A stretch of DNA of 64,000 nucleotides from contig NZ_BAXZ01000017.1 in the NCBI RefSeq assembly GCF_000684975.1, positions 124,001 to 188,000 on the forward strand. Direction: 5' to 3'. Source of the stretch: Paraburkholderia acidipaludis NBRC 101816. Its GTDB lineage: Bacteria; Pseudomonadota; Gammaproteobacteria; Burkholderiales; Burkholderiaceae. A program made the position numbers and the translations under genes. Position 1 is the first letter of the stretch; the number at the start of each line of letters is the position of its first letter. Positions 49,997-64,000 of the stretch are shown piece after piece. Below the pieces are notes generated by a model. That model was not told the DNA's origin. It saw nothing but the letters and a program-made list of their open reading frames with translations, and ran no database searches.

Positions 49997-52900
49997 AACG
50001 CGATCCCGCTTCCCACGAATCGCAAACGCACGAGGACGACGGCGCGCACGGCGCAGCCATCGCCCAGCGGCGCGGCAAGGCCTCGCTGCTCACGGACGAT
50101 CCGCTCTGGTACAAGGACGCGGTGATCTACCAGGTGCATGTCAAGTCGTTCTACGACGCGAACAACGACGGCGTAGGCGATTTCCCGGGCCTGCTCGCGA
50201 AGCTCGACTACATCGCGGGGCTCGGCGTGACGGCGATCTGGCTGCTGCCGTTCTACCCTTCACCGCGCCGCGACGACGGCTACGACATCGCCGACTACCG
50301 CAACGTGCACCCGGACTACGGCCAGCTCGCCGACGTGCGCCGCTTCATTCAGGAAGCGCATGCGCGCGGCATCCGCGTGATCACCGAACTCGTCATCAAT
50401 CACACGTCCGACCAGCACCCGTGGTTTCAGCGCGCGCGCCGCGCGAAGCCGGGCTCGAATCATCGCAACTACTACGTGTGGTCCGATACCGACACGAAGT
50501 ACAAAGACACGCGCATCATCTTCATCGACACGGAACCCTCGAACTGGACCCACGATCCTGTTGCAGGCGCGTATTACTGGCACCGCTTCTATTCGCACCA
50601 GCCCGACCTGAACTTCGACAATCCGGCCGTGCTGCGCGAGGTGCTGCAAGTCATGCGCTTCTGGCTCGACATGGGCATCGACGGGCTGCGCCTCGACGCC
50701 GTGCCGTACCTCGTCGAGCGCGAGGGCACCAACAACGAGAATCTGCCGGAAACGCACGCGATCCTCAAGCAGATCCGCGCGACCATCGACGCGCACTACC
50801 CCAACCGCATGCTGCTTGCCGAGGCGAACCAGTGGCCGGAAGATGTGCAGGAGTACTTCGGCAACGAGGACGAATGCCACATGGCGTTCCACTTCCCGCT
50901 GATGCCGCGCCTTTACATGGCGATCGCGAGCGAAGACCGCTTTCCGATCATCGACATCATGAAGCAGACGCCGGATTTGCCGGAGAGCTGCCAGTGGGCG
51001 GTTTTCCTGCGCAATCACGACGAACTCACGCTGGAAATGGTTACGGACTCCGAACGCGACTATCTCTGGAACACCTACGCAAGCGACCGGCGCGCGCGCC
51101 TGAACCTCGGCATCCGCCGGCGCCTCGCGCCGCTCATGGAGCGCGACCGCCGCCGCATCGAACTGATCAACTCGCTGCTGCTTTCGATGCCGGGCACGCC
51201 GGTCATCTACTACGGCGACGAACTCGGCATGGGCGACAACATTCACCTGGGCGATCGCGACGGCGTGCGCACGCCGATGCAATGGTCGTCCGACCGCAAC
51301 GGCGGCTTCTCGCGCGCCGACCCGGAGCAGCTCGTGCTGCCCCCGCTCATGGGCTCGCTCTACGGCTACGACGCGATCAACGTGGAGGCGCAGAACCGCG
51401 ATCCGCATTCGCTGCTCAACTGGACCCGGCGCATGCTGGCCACGCGCCGCGCGAAGCAGACCTTCGGCCGCGGCACGATCCGCTTTCTGCGCCCGGCCAA
51501 CCGCAAGATCCTCGCGTACCTGCGCGAGATGCCGGGCGAAGCGCCGATCCTGTGCGTGGCGAATCTCTCTCGCGCGCCGCAGGCCGTGGAGCTCGACCTC
51601 TCCGAATACGCCGGCACGTCCCCCGTCGAAATGACGGCCGACTCGGTGTTTCCGCCCATCGGCCAGTTGCCGTATCTGCTGACGTTCCCGCCCTACGGCT
51701 TCCTGTGGTTCCTGCTGTGCCCGGGCAACGAGCGCCCCGCGTGGAGCCAGCCCGTTTCCGAACAGTTGCCGGAATTCGTCACGGTCGTGATCCGCGAAGG
51801 GCAGGCCGGGCCGACACCGGAGAACGTGCGCCTGCTCGAATCGGAAGTGCTGCCCTCGTGGCTCTCGCGGCGGCGCTGGTTCGCCTCGAAAGACAAGGCG
51901 CTCAAGGGCGTGCGCCTCGCCGCGCTCACCACGATCCACGGCGCCGGCTTCGCCTTCACGGAAATCGAGGCCCAGCTTGCGGACGGCGCGAGCGAGCGTT
52001 ACGTACTGCCTATCGCCATCACCTGGGGCACGGACACCACGACGCCGCTGCATATCCAGCTCGCGCTCTCGCGCGTGCGCCGCGGCCGCACGGTGGGCTA
52101 TCTGACCGACGCGTTCTCGCTGCCGTGGTTCGCCTACGGCGTGCTGCGCAAGCTGCACGAACATGCGGCGGTGACCACCGTGCAGCAGAGCGTGATCCAC
52201 TTCCGCTCCTCCGACCTGCTCGACGCGCTCGACCTGGGCGAAACGCCCGAGATCCGCTGGCTTGCCGCCGAGCAGAGCAACAGCTCGCTCGTGATCGCGG
52301 AAGCGCTCGTGCTCAAGCTCGTGCGGCGCCTGCTGCCCGGCGTGCATCCCGAAGTGGAAATGTGCCGCTACCTGACGCAGCTCGGCTATGCGAACACGGC
52401 GCCGCTCTATGGCGAAGTGGTGCGCGTCGATCCGGAGGGCGTGCCGCACACGCTCGCGATCCTGCAAGGCTATATCGACAATCAGGGCGATGCGTGGGAC
52501 TGGGCGCTCGGCTACCTGCGCCGCACGATCGACGAACTGGCGCTCGCCGTGGACGACGGCGGCGCCGACCAGGCACACGAAGAAGAAGCGCTACAGAACT
52601 ACGGCACGATGATCGGCATTATCGGCAAGCGGCTTGGCGAGCTGCACGTGGCGCTCGCCACGCCCACCGACAATCCGGCCTTCGCTCCCGTCGAGGCCGC
52701 CCGCGACGATATCCGCCACTGGATCGCCGACACGAAGAGCATGCTGATCGAAGCGCTCGACATCGTCGAGCGACAGACGTCGAGCGACGTGCATGCGCAT
52801 CCGCTCGACGACGACACCCGCGAGCTCGCCTTCGGCCTGCTCGCGCGCCGCGATGCGCTGATCGCGGCGGTGGAGCATCTCGTGCCGCTCGACGCCGCCG

Positions 52901-53398
52901 CGTGGCGCATCCGCATTCACGGCGACTTCCATCTGGGCCAGGTGCTGATCGCGCAAGGCGACGCGTGGCTGATCGACTTCGAAGGCGAACCCGCGCGGCC
53001 GCTTGCGTACCGGCGCGCGAAAGCGTGCTCGCTGCGCGACGTGGCAGGCCTGCTCCGTTCGCTCTCCTATGCAGGCGCGGCCGCGCAGTCGACCACCGAA
53101 AGCGCGCCGCAGCAGACGGCCGACCGCAAGCGCACGCTGTTCGAGCGCTTTCGAGGCCAGGCGGTCGAGTCCTTCCTGAGCCAGTATCGCGCCGCCGTGG
53201 CCGACGCGCCGCAGCCCCTCGTGAGCGCGACGCACGAACAGGCGCTGCTCGACCTGTTCCTGATCGAGAAGGCCGCTTACGAGATCCGTTACGAAGCCGC
53301 CAACCGGCCCAGCTGGCTCGGGCTGCCGATACGCGGCCTCGCCGCGATCGCCGGCCGCGTGCTGGGTCCGACCGGCGCACCGGCCCCGGGAGGCGCTC

Positions 53399-53406
<8 letters not shown>
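49993..53406 (+). CDS. treS: trehalose synthase-maltokinase fusion (TreS-Mak)
   Basis: This 1137-residue bifunctional protein interconverts trehalose and maltose, then phosphorylates maltose to the GlgE substrate maltose 1-phosphate. The TreS part is residues 30-600: Asp235 in GLRLDAVPYL, Glu277 in LLAEANQWPED and Asp343 in FLRNHDELTLEM. The maltokinase part is about 640-1137, with an APH-like IRIHGDFHLGQVLIAQG near residue 975 and IDFEGEPARPL. GGAGGA lies before the ATG, which overlaps the glgE stop (ATGA). Its own end overlaps glgB by 8 bases. Confidence 0.95.
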
Positions 53407-55615
<2,209 letters not shown>

Positions 55616-55690
55616 AGCCAGCGGCTGCTGACGCCGCGAACAACCTCAGGATTCCGATGCAATACGAAGGAATAAAAGCGGAGCATCGCC

Positions 55691-57898
<2,208 letters not shown>

Positions 57899-57923
57899 CA
57901 CCGGCCAGAAACAGGAACTCGTC

Positions 57924-59840
57924 ATGTCCTCGACCTCACACGATCCGCACGCCCGGCGTTACGCGCATTGCCTGCCGTTCGGCGCGCAATTGACCGGGGC
58001 GGCGCGCGCGCAGCCGCACACGCGCTTTCGCTTCTGGGCGCCGTCTTGCACGACGGTCCAGGTGGTCTTCGAAAACGCGGCCGAAGGCGGTGCGCCGCCC
58101 GCACCGCTCGACATGGCGCCCGCGGGCAACGGCTGGTTCGAAGCCGAGGCGCCGTGCGGCGCCGGCACGCTCTACCGCTACCGCATCGACGGCGGCCAGG
58201 CGGTGCCCGATCCCGCGTCGCGCTTTCAGCCCCAAGGCGTACACGGCCCGAGCGAGGTGCTCGATCCGCGCGCCTACGCATGGCGGCATACGCACTGGCG
58301 CGGCCGGCCCTGGGAAGAAACGGTGCTTTACGAACTGCACGTGGGCGCGCTGGGCGGCTATCGGGGCGTGACCGAACGGCTGCCGGCGCTGGCCAGCCTC
58401 GGCGTGACGGCCGTCGAACTGATGCCGCTGAACGACTATGCGGGCGAGCGCGGCTGGGGCTATGACGGCGTGCTGCCCTATGCGCCGCACGCGGCCTACG
58501 GGAGTCCTGACGAACTGAAAGCGCTCGTCGATACCGCGCATGGTCTCGGTCTGCAGGTTTTCATCGACGTCGTCTACAACCACTTCGGCCCCGACGGCAA
58601 CTGGCTCGGCCAGTACGCGAAGCCGTTTTTCCGCGCGGGCACGAAAACGCCGTGGGGCGACGCGCTCGACTTCGACCGCTTCGAAGTGCGCGACTTCTTC
58701 TGCGACAACGCGCTGTACTGGCTCTCGGAGTATCGCTTCGACGGCCTGCGCATCGACGCCGCGCACGCCATCGGCAACGTGCACTGGCTGCGCGAATTGT
58801 CCGACCACGTCCATGCGCGCGTGGAGCCCGACCGTCACGTGCATCTGGTGCTGGAGAACGAGCACAACGCGGCCAATCTGCTGGAGGCCCACTTCGACGC
58901 GCAATGGAACGACGACGCGCATCACGCGCTGCATGTGCTGTTGACGGGCGAGAGCGAAGGCTACTACCGCGCGTTCACGAAACATCCCATCCGTCTGCTG
59001 GCGCGCGTGCTGGCAGAGGGCTTCGCCTACCAGGGCGAGGCTTCGCCGGTGCACGGCGGCAAGCCGCGCGGCGAGGCGAGCGCGCATCTGCCGCCCACCG
59101 CGTTCGTGACCTTTCTGCAGAACCACGACCAGATCGGCAACCGCGCCTTCGGCGAGCGCTTGCGCACCCTCTGCCGCAACGACGACGCCCTGCGCGCGGC
59201 CACGGCGCTGTATCTGCTCACGCCGCAGATTCCCATGCTGTTCATGGACGAGGAATACGGCTCGACGCAGCCCTTCCAGTACTTCACGGCCTATACGGGC
59301 CAGCTCGCCGATGCGGTGCGCGAGGGGCGCCGCCGCGAATTCGCGGCATTCAGCGCGTTTACCGACCCCGCACGGCGCGAACAGATTCCCGATCCTAACG
59401 ATCCGCGGACGTTCGCGAATTCGTCGCCGGCGCTCGACACCCGTCTCGACGGTGAGCGGTCCGAATGGATGCACTTCTACAAGTCGGCGCTTGCGGTGCG
59501 CGCGCATCTCCTGATGCCGCGCCTCGCCCACGCGCGCGCGCTCGACGCAACCGTGCTGGCCGACGACGCGGGCAACGACCTCGCGGCGCTCGTCGCGCGC
59601 TGGCGCCTCGGCGACCACGTGGTGCTGACGATCGCGCTGAATCTCGGCCACGAGGGCGTGCGGCTCGAACCGGAACCCGAAGGCATGGTGGTCTTCGAAA
59701 CGCCGCCGCGCGCGCGCGACCGCATCGCAAACGGCGTGCTCACCGAGCACGCCTGCGTGGCGTGGCTCACCGGCGACGTGCCCGAGTACGCACGCCTTCA
59801 CGATGCGCTCGCCGTGCCGCGCGAGGAGCCGCGCGCATGA
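57924..59840 (+). CDS. treZ: malto-oligosyltrehalose trehalohydrolase TreZ
   Basis: This 638-residue GH13_10 enzyme releases trehalose from malto-oligosyltrehalose. The N-terminal CBM48-like domain begins FGAQLTGAARAQPHTRFRFW. The barrel has Asp in DGLRIDAAHAIGN, Glu in HLVLENEHNAANL and Asp in FLQNHDQIGNRAFGE. The ATG at 57924 has AGGA 7 bases upstream and lies 25 bases after glgX; the longer open frame to 57744 overlaps glgX. It overlaps malQ by 4 bases. Confidence 0.95.
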   Translation: MSSTSHDPHARRYAHCLPFGAQLTGAARAQPHTRFRFWAPSCTTVQVVFENAAEGGAPPAPLDMAPAGNGWFEAEAPCGAGTLYRYRIDGGQAVPDPASRFQPQGVHGPSEVLDPRAYAWRHTHWRGRPWEETVLYELHVGALGGYRGVTERLPALASLGVTAVELMPLNDYAGERGWGYDGVLPYAPHAAYGSPDELKALVDTAHGLGLQVFIDVVYNHFGPDGNWLGQYAKPFFRAGTKTPWGDALDFDRFEVRDFFCDNALYWLSEYRFDGLRIDAAHAIGNVHWLRELSDHVHARVEPDRHVHLVLENEHNAANLLEAHFDAQWNDDAHHALHVLLTGESEGYYRAFTKHPIRLLARVLAEGFAYQGEASPVHGGKPRGEASAHLPPTAFVTFLQNHDQIGNRAFGERLRTLCRNDDALRAATALYLLTPQIPMLFMDEEYGSTQPFQYFTAYTGQLADAVREGRRREFAAFSAFTDPARREQIPDPNDPRTFANSSPALDTRLDGERSEWMHFYKSALAVRAHLLMPRLAHARALDATVLADDAGNDLAALVARWRLGDHVVLTIALNLGHEGVRLEPEPEGMVVFETPPRARDRIANGVLTEHACVAWLTGDVPEYARLHDALAVPREEPRA

Positions 59841-62032
59841 ACTCGCGCCGCGAAACGCTCGCGGGTCTCGCCGCGCGCGCGGGATTCGAAGTCGAATGGT
59901 CCGATGCGCACGGCGCCATGCAGCGCGTGCCGGACAGCACGCTCGAAGCGCTGCTCGACTGCGCGGGCCTGCCGTGCGCAAACGCAACGCAATTGCGCCA
60001 GAGCGCTTCGCTCCTGAACGCGGAGCAGTCGGCACGGCGCTTGCCGCCGCTCATCACGGCCGAATACGAAAGCGCCATCGCCTTGCCGGCCTCGGCCGTG
60101 CGTTCGGGCAGCCACTATCGCATCGACCTCGAAAGCGGCGAGCACATCGAAGGCCGCTTCACCTCGCCGCGCGGCGAGACCGCGCTGCTCGCGCCGCTCA
60201 GCGAACCGGGCTATCACACGCTCACGATCAACGACCACCGGCTCACGCTCGCCGTTGCGCCGCCGCACTGCCATACGGTTGCCGACGCCTGGCGCGCGCG
60301 CCACGGCGAGACCGCGCCGGTGCCCGCACAGTGGGGCGTAGCGGCGCAACTCTACGGACTCCGACGCAAAGGCGACGGCGGCATCGGTGACTACAGTGCG
60401 CTGGCGACGCTGGCCACGGAGAGCGCGCGCCACGGCGCGCAGGCGCTGGCCGTGAGTCCCACACACGCCATGTTCAGCGCGCTGCCCGGCCATTTCAGCC
60501 CCTACGCGCCCTCGTCGCGGCTCTGGCTGAACGTCGCGCATATCGATCCGGCCGCGATGTTCGGCGCCCAGGCCGCGCACGAGGCGAGCGTCGCCGCCCA
60601 TGCCGAAGGCGTCTTTCAGGAGCTCGAAGCACGCGCGCAAATCGACTGGAAACGCGTCGTGCCGCTCAAGCTCGAGGTGCTGCGCGCGCTCTTCGAACGC
60701 TTCGACAAGGACGAGCGCACGCGCGGCTCGCCGCGCGCGGCCGCGTTCGACGACTTCTGCGCGCGCGGCGGCGAAGCGCTCGAAGACCATGCGCGCTTCG
60801 AGACGCTGCAGGCTGCGCTGCTGGCGAGCCCGGGCGGCAACGCGCATTGGCGCGAGTGGCCCGCCGGGCTGCGCGACCCGCGCAGCCCCGAGGTGGCCGC
60901 ATTCGCCGCGGAGCATCGGCGCGAAGTGGACTTCCACCGCTTCCTGCAATGGCTGGCCGCCGACGGCCTCACGCGTGCGCAACACGACGCGTGCGAGGCG
61001 GGCATGGCGATCGGCCTGATCGCCGATCTCGCGGTGGGCTGCGACGGCGCGGGCAGCCACGCGTGGTCGCTGCCGCACGACATGCTGCAGCGCGTTTCCG
61101 TGGGTGCGCCGCCCGATCTCTTCAACCAGGCCGGACAGAGCTGGGGCCTCACCACGTTCTCGCCGCGCGCGCTGCACAACAACGGCTTTCGCGCTTTCAT
61201 CGACATGCTGCGCGCCGCATTCGCGCACGCGGGCGGCGTACGCATCGACCACATTCTCGGCCTGCGGCGCCTCTGGCTCGTGCCCGAAGGCGAAAGCGCG
61301 AAGCACGGCGCGTATCTGCGCTACCCGTTCGAGGACCTCGTGCGCCTCATCTCGCTCGAATCGTGGCGTCACCGCGCCATCGCGATCGGCGAGGACCTGG
61401 GCACCGTGCCGCCGGGACTGCGCGAGCGGCTCGCCTCGCATGCGCTCTACGGCATCCGCGTGCTCTGGTTCGAGCGCAAGGGCCCCACGTTTATCGCCCC
61501 GCAGCGCTGGGACCCGCACGGTATCGCGACGACCACCACGCACGACCTGCCGACCATTGCCGGCTGGTGGCGCGGCCTCGACATCGACTGGCGCAACCGC
61601 ATCGGCCAGACGCTGCCGCGCGCGGACGGGCGCGACCCGGTGGCGTTCGCGCACGCGCAGCGCGCCATCGACCGCACCGAGCTATGGCATGCGCTCCAGC
61701 AGGCTGGGTTCGCGCCGCAGGATGCGCCCATGCCGGCCGCGGAAGAGGCGCCTGTCGAAGCTGCGCTCGGCTATGTCGGCGCCACGGCGAGCCCGCTCGT
61801 GACCTGCCCGCTCGAAGACCTGCTCGGGCTCGCGGAGCAGCCCAACCTGCCGGGCTCGATCGACGAGCATCCGAACTGGCGCCAGCGCCTGCCGCTGCCT
61901 GTCGATGCGCTCTACGCGGACCCCGGGGTCGCGGCGCGCGTCGAGAGCGTCGTGCGGGCGCGCGAGGCGGTCACGGCATCGCCCCGCGACCCCGGCGCGC
62001 ACGCGGCGCCGCCCACCGGTCCGACGCCATGA
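59837..62032 (+). CDS. malQ: 4-alpha-glucanotransferase (amylomaltase) MalQ
   Basis: This 731-residue GH77 enzyme shuffles maltodextrin chains. The N-terminal 150 residues form a family-specific extension with a small beta domain. The barrel starts near QWGVAAQLYGLRRKGDGGIG. It has Asp in GGVRIDHILGLRRLWLVPEG, Glu in AIAIGEDLGTVPPGL and Asp in TTTTHDLPTIAGWW. It overlaps treZ and treY by 4 bases each (ATGA), so the three are translationally coupled. Its role is to make chains long enough for TreY. Confidence 0.95.
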   Translation: MNSRRETLAGLAARAGFEVEWSDAHGAMQRVPDSTLEALLDCAGLPCANATQLRQSASLLNAEQSARRLPPLITAEYESAIALPASAVRSGSHYRIDLESGEHIEGRFTSPRGETALLAPLSEPGYHTLTINDHRLTLAVAPPHCHTVADAWRARHGETAPVPAQWGVAAQLYGLRRKGDGGIGDYSALATLATESARHGAQALAVSPTHAMFSALPGHFSPYAPSSRLWLNVAHIDPAAMFGAQAAHEASVAAHAEGVFQELEARAQIDWKRVVPLKLEVLRALFERFDKDERTRGSPRAAAFDDFCARGGEALEDHARFETLQAALLASPGGNAHWREWPAGLRDPRSPEVAAFAAEHRREVDFHRFLQWLAADGLTRAQHDACEAGMAIGLIADLAVGCDGAGSHAWSLPHDMLQRVSVGAPPDLFNQAGQSWGLTTFSPRALHNNGFRAFIDMLRAAFAHAGGVRIDHILGLRRLWLVPEGESAKHGAYLRYPFEDLVRLISLESWRHRAIAIGEDLGTVPPGLRERLASHALYGIRVLWFERKGPTFIAPQRWDPHGIATTTTHDLPTIAGWWRGLDIDWRNRIGQTLPRADGRDPVAFAHAQRAIDRTELWHALQQAGFAPQDAPMPAAEEAPVEAALGYVGATASPLVTCPLEDLLGLAEQPNLPGSIDEHPNWRQRLPLPVDALYADPGVAARVESVVRAREAVTASPRDPGAHAAPPTGPTP

Positions 62033-64000
62033 CCCTGCCCCGCGCGACGCTGCGCCTGCAGTTTCATCACGACTTCACTTTCGACGACGCGCTCGCGCAG
62101 CTCGATTATTTCGCGGCGCTCGGCGTCAGCCATCTCTACACCTCGCCCATCACGACGGCACAGCCTGGCTCGATGCACGGCTACGACACCGTCGACTACG
62201 GCACGGTCAGCGCGGAGCTGGGCGGCGAGGCAGCCTTAAGGCGGCTTGCTGCGAAGCTGCACGAACGCGGCATGGGTCTCATCGTCGACATCGTGCCGAA
62301 CCACATGGGCGTGGGTGGCGCGCACAACGCATGGTGGCTCGACATACTCGAATGGGGACGCCATAGCGCCTTTGCGCGCCATTTCGACGTGGACTGGCAC
62401 TCGCCCGACCCCGTGCTGCGCGGCAAGGTGCTGATGCCGTTCCTCGGCGCGCAATACGGCGAAGAACTGGCTGCGGGCCGCATCGAGCTGAAGTTCGACG
62501 CGCGCGAAGGATGCTTCTTCGCGGCCTACGGGCCGCACGTTTGCCCGATCTGCCCGACCGATTACGCCGCCGTGCTGCAGTCGGCGAACCGCGCCGATCT
62601 CAATGCGCTCGCCGCGCCGTTCCAGAGCCTCACCACGCAGCCCGAAGACCAGCCGCGTGCGGCCGCCGCGCGCGACGCGCTGCGCGCGTTCGCCGAACGC
62701 AACGGCACGGAGGCGTTCGACTTCGTGCTCGAAGCCTACACGGGCACGGACCCGGTGCCGCGCGAGCGGCTGCACCGCCTGCTCGAGCGCCAGCACTACC
62801 GGCTCGCGTGGTGGCGCACGGCCACCGACGAAGTGAACTGGCGGCGCTTCTTCGACATCAGCGCCCTGGCAGGCGTGCGCGTGGAACGGCACGACGTGTT
62901 CGAGGCCGTGCACAAACTCGTGTTCCGGCTCTACGCGGACGGGGTGATCGACGGGTTGCGCGTCGATCATGTGGACGGACTCGCGGACCCGCGCGAATAC
63001 TGCGAGCGTTTGCGCCAGCGGCTGCTGCCGTTGCGCGCGACGCTGCCGTATATCGTGGTAGAAAAGATCCTCGCGCACGGCGAAGCGCTGCGCGACGACT
63101 GGGCAGTCCAGGGCACCACGGGCTACGACTTCATGAACGACGTGGGCGCATTGCTGCACGATCCGGCCGGCGCCGGGCCGCTTGCCGAAGCGTGGGCCGC
63201 CATCAGCGGATCGGACGCGCCGTTTGCGCGCGTCGCGCTCGACGCGCGCCGCGAAGTGCTGGCCGCCTATCTCGCCGCCGAACTGGACCACGCCGCGCGC
63301 GCCCTGCACCGCATCGCGCGCGAGCAGCCCGCGACGCGCGACTTCACGTATGCAAGCGTGCACCGTGCCGTCGCGCAGATCGCCATGCACTTTCCGGTGT
63401 ATCGCATCTATCCCGCGAACGGACTGCGCGGGCCGCTCGACAACCGCTATTTCGACAAGGCGCTCGACGCGGCTCGGCATGCGCTGCCCCGCGCCAACCG
63501 CGCCGCGCTCGAACAGGTCGACGCGTGGCTGGGCGGGCGGTCGCCCGACGCCGCGCCGCCAGCCGCGCCAGCCGGCACGAAACCGCCACGCTCGCAAAGC
63601 GCAGCACCGAACGGCCCCACCAACGGCCCGCTCAGTCACGCGCTCATCGCGCAACGCACGGCGCTCGCGCTGTTCTCGCAACTCACCGCGCCGCTCGCGG
63701 CCAAGGCGACCGAAGACACCGCGCTCTACCGCTATGGCCGCCTGCTGTCGCGCAATGAGGTCGGCGCGGACCCCGACGATTTCGCCCGCAGCGTAGAAGC
63801 GTTCCACGCCGCCAATCGGGAACGGCAACGGCGCGCGCCCTATGCGCTGCTGGCCACTGCCACGCACGACCACAAACGCGGTGAAGATGTGCGGGCGCGC
63901 CTCGCCGTTATGAGCGAACTGTCCAGCGACTGGAGCGCGACGCTGCGCGCATGGTCCACGCTGAACCAGCCGCACCGCCGCAACAGCGGCGCGGGCGGTG
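62029..64000 (+). CDS. treY: malto-oligosyltrehalose synthase TreY (cut by window edge)
   Basis: The frame begins at the ATG overlapping the malQ stop and runs open to the end, 657 complete codons. It begins MTLPRATLRLQFHHDFTFDD. TreY converts the reducing-end alpha-1,4 bond of maltodextrin to a trehalose-type bond, GH13_26. The barrel shows MGLIVDIVPNHMGVGG, Asp in DGLRVDHVDGLADP, Glu in PYIVVEKILAHGE and Asp in LLATATHDHKRGEDVRARL. A Pro/Ala/Gly-rich insert (near residues 505-530) is lineage-specific. The C-terminal part lies beyond the window. Confidence 0.94.
   Translation, partial: MTLPRATLRLQFHHDFTFDDALAQLDYFAALGVSHLYTSPITTAQPGSMHGYDTVDYGTVSAELGGEAALRRLAAKLHERGMGLIVDIVPNHMGVGGAHNAWWLDILEWGRHSAFARHFDVDWHSPDPVLRGKVLMPFLGAQYGEELAAGRIELKFDAREGCFFAAYGPHVCPICPTDYAAVLQSANRADLNALAAPFQSLTTQPEDQPRAAAARDALRAFAERNGTEAFDFVLEAYTGTDPVPRERLHRLLERQHYRLAWWRTATDEVNWRRFFDISALAGVRVERHDVFEAVHKLVFRLYADGVIDGLRVDHVDGLADPREYCERLRQRLLPLRATLPYIVVEKILAHGEALRDDWAVQGTTGYDFMNDVGALLHDPAGAGPLAEAWAAISGSDAPFARVALDARREVLAAYLAAELDHAARALHRIAREQPATRDFTYASVHRAVAQIAMHFPVYRIYPANGLRGPLDNRYFDKALDAARHALPRANRAALEQVDAWLGGRSPDAAPPAAPAGTKPPRSQSAAPNGPTNGPLSHALIAQRTALALFSQLTAPLAAKATEDTALYRYGRLLSRNEVGADPDDFARSVEAFHAANRERQRRAPYALLATATHDHKRGEDVRARLAVMSELSSDWSATLRAWSTLNQPHRRNSGAGG

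Overview
The window is GC-rich bacterial chromosome whose core genes and order (rpsU-yqeY-dnaG-rpoD, folE2, dxs-ispA-xseB, split chrA, a BPSS1780-family membrane protein, PHB and polyphosphate genes) point to the Burkholderiaceae, probably a Paraburkholderia or Burkholderia relative. That placement is inference from gene content; no rRNA is present.

Left edge, 1-4120: an AT-richer pair encodes a folate-independent methionine synthase (mesD, cut by the window edge) and its partner oxygenase mesX. A MetR-type LysR regulator reads divergently, and the space between carries palindromes of the MetR type. Then come an intact queH between two gene remnants (a serine hydroxymethyltransferase fragment and a frameshifted HD-hydrolase fragment), and a CAU-anticodon tRNA with an unusually long variable arm.

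4120-16700: the macromolecular-synthesis genes run on the minus strand (rpsU, yqeY, dnaG, rpoD), followed by a universal-stress-protein remnant, an HI0933-type flavoprotein, tsaD, folE2, and the isoprenoid operon xseB-ispA-dxs.

16900-30600: single-gene housekeeping and accessory functions. These are a Rieske oxygenase, a 3-mercaptopyruvate sulfurtransferase, a Tat-exported dienelactone hydrolase, NDH-2, polA, a LOG-family gene whose start codon lies one base from that of polA, a two-part chromate transporter, AMP nucleosidase, a DUF2782 protein, homoserine kinase and a membrane protein.

30600-46300: a DUF3563 mini-gene, a PHB depolymerase, a PAP2 phosphatase, ModE, a CHAD protein, a DUF465 protein, PPK2, a tautomerase with a divergent LysR regulator, a secreted Ala/His/Lys-rich protein, an Xre/RES toxin-antitoxin pair with a palindrome inside its promoter, a metallophosphatase, a three-subunit GMC dehydrogenase with triheme cytochrome c, and a DUF1345 protein. 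PHB, polyphosphate and alpha-glucan storage or turnover genes all occur in this half of the window.

46490-64000: one long, tightly packed plus-strand cluster for alpha-glucan and trehalose: glgE, a treS-maltokinase fusion, glgB, glgX, treZ, malQ and treY (cut by the right edge). TreS, maltokinase, GlgE and GlgB convert trehalose to branched glucan. GlgX, MalQ, TreY and TreZ convert glucan to trehalose. Together they form a closed storage/osmolyte cycle. The GlgE protein carries an extra N-terminal copy of its own catalytic fold that has lost the acid/base glutamate.

Start codons were chosen from ribosome-binding sites and family starts. Family calls come from recognised motifs; no database search was run.
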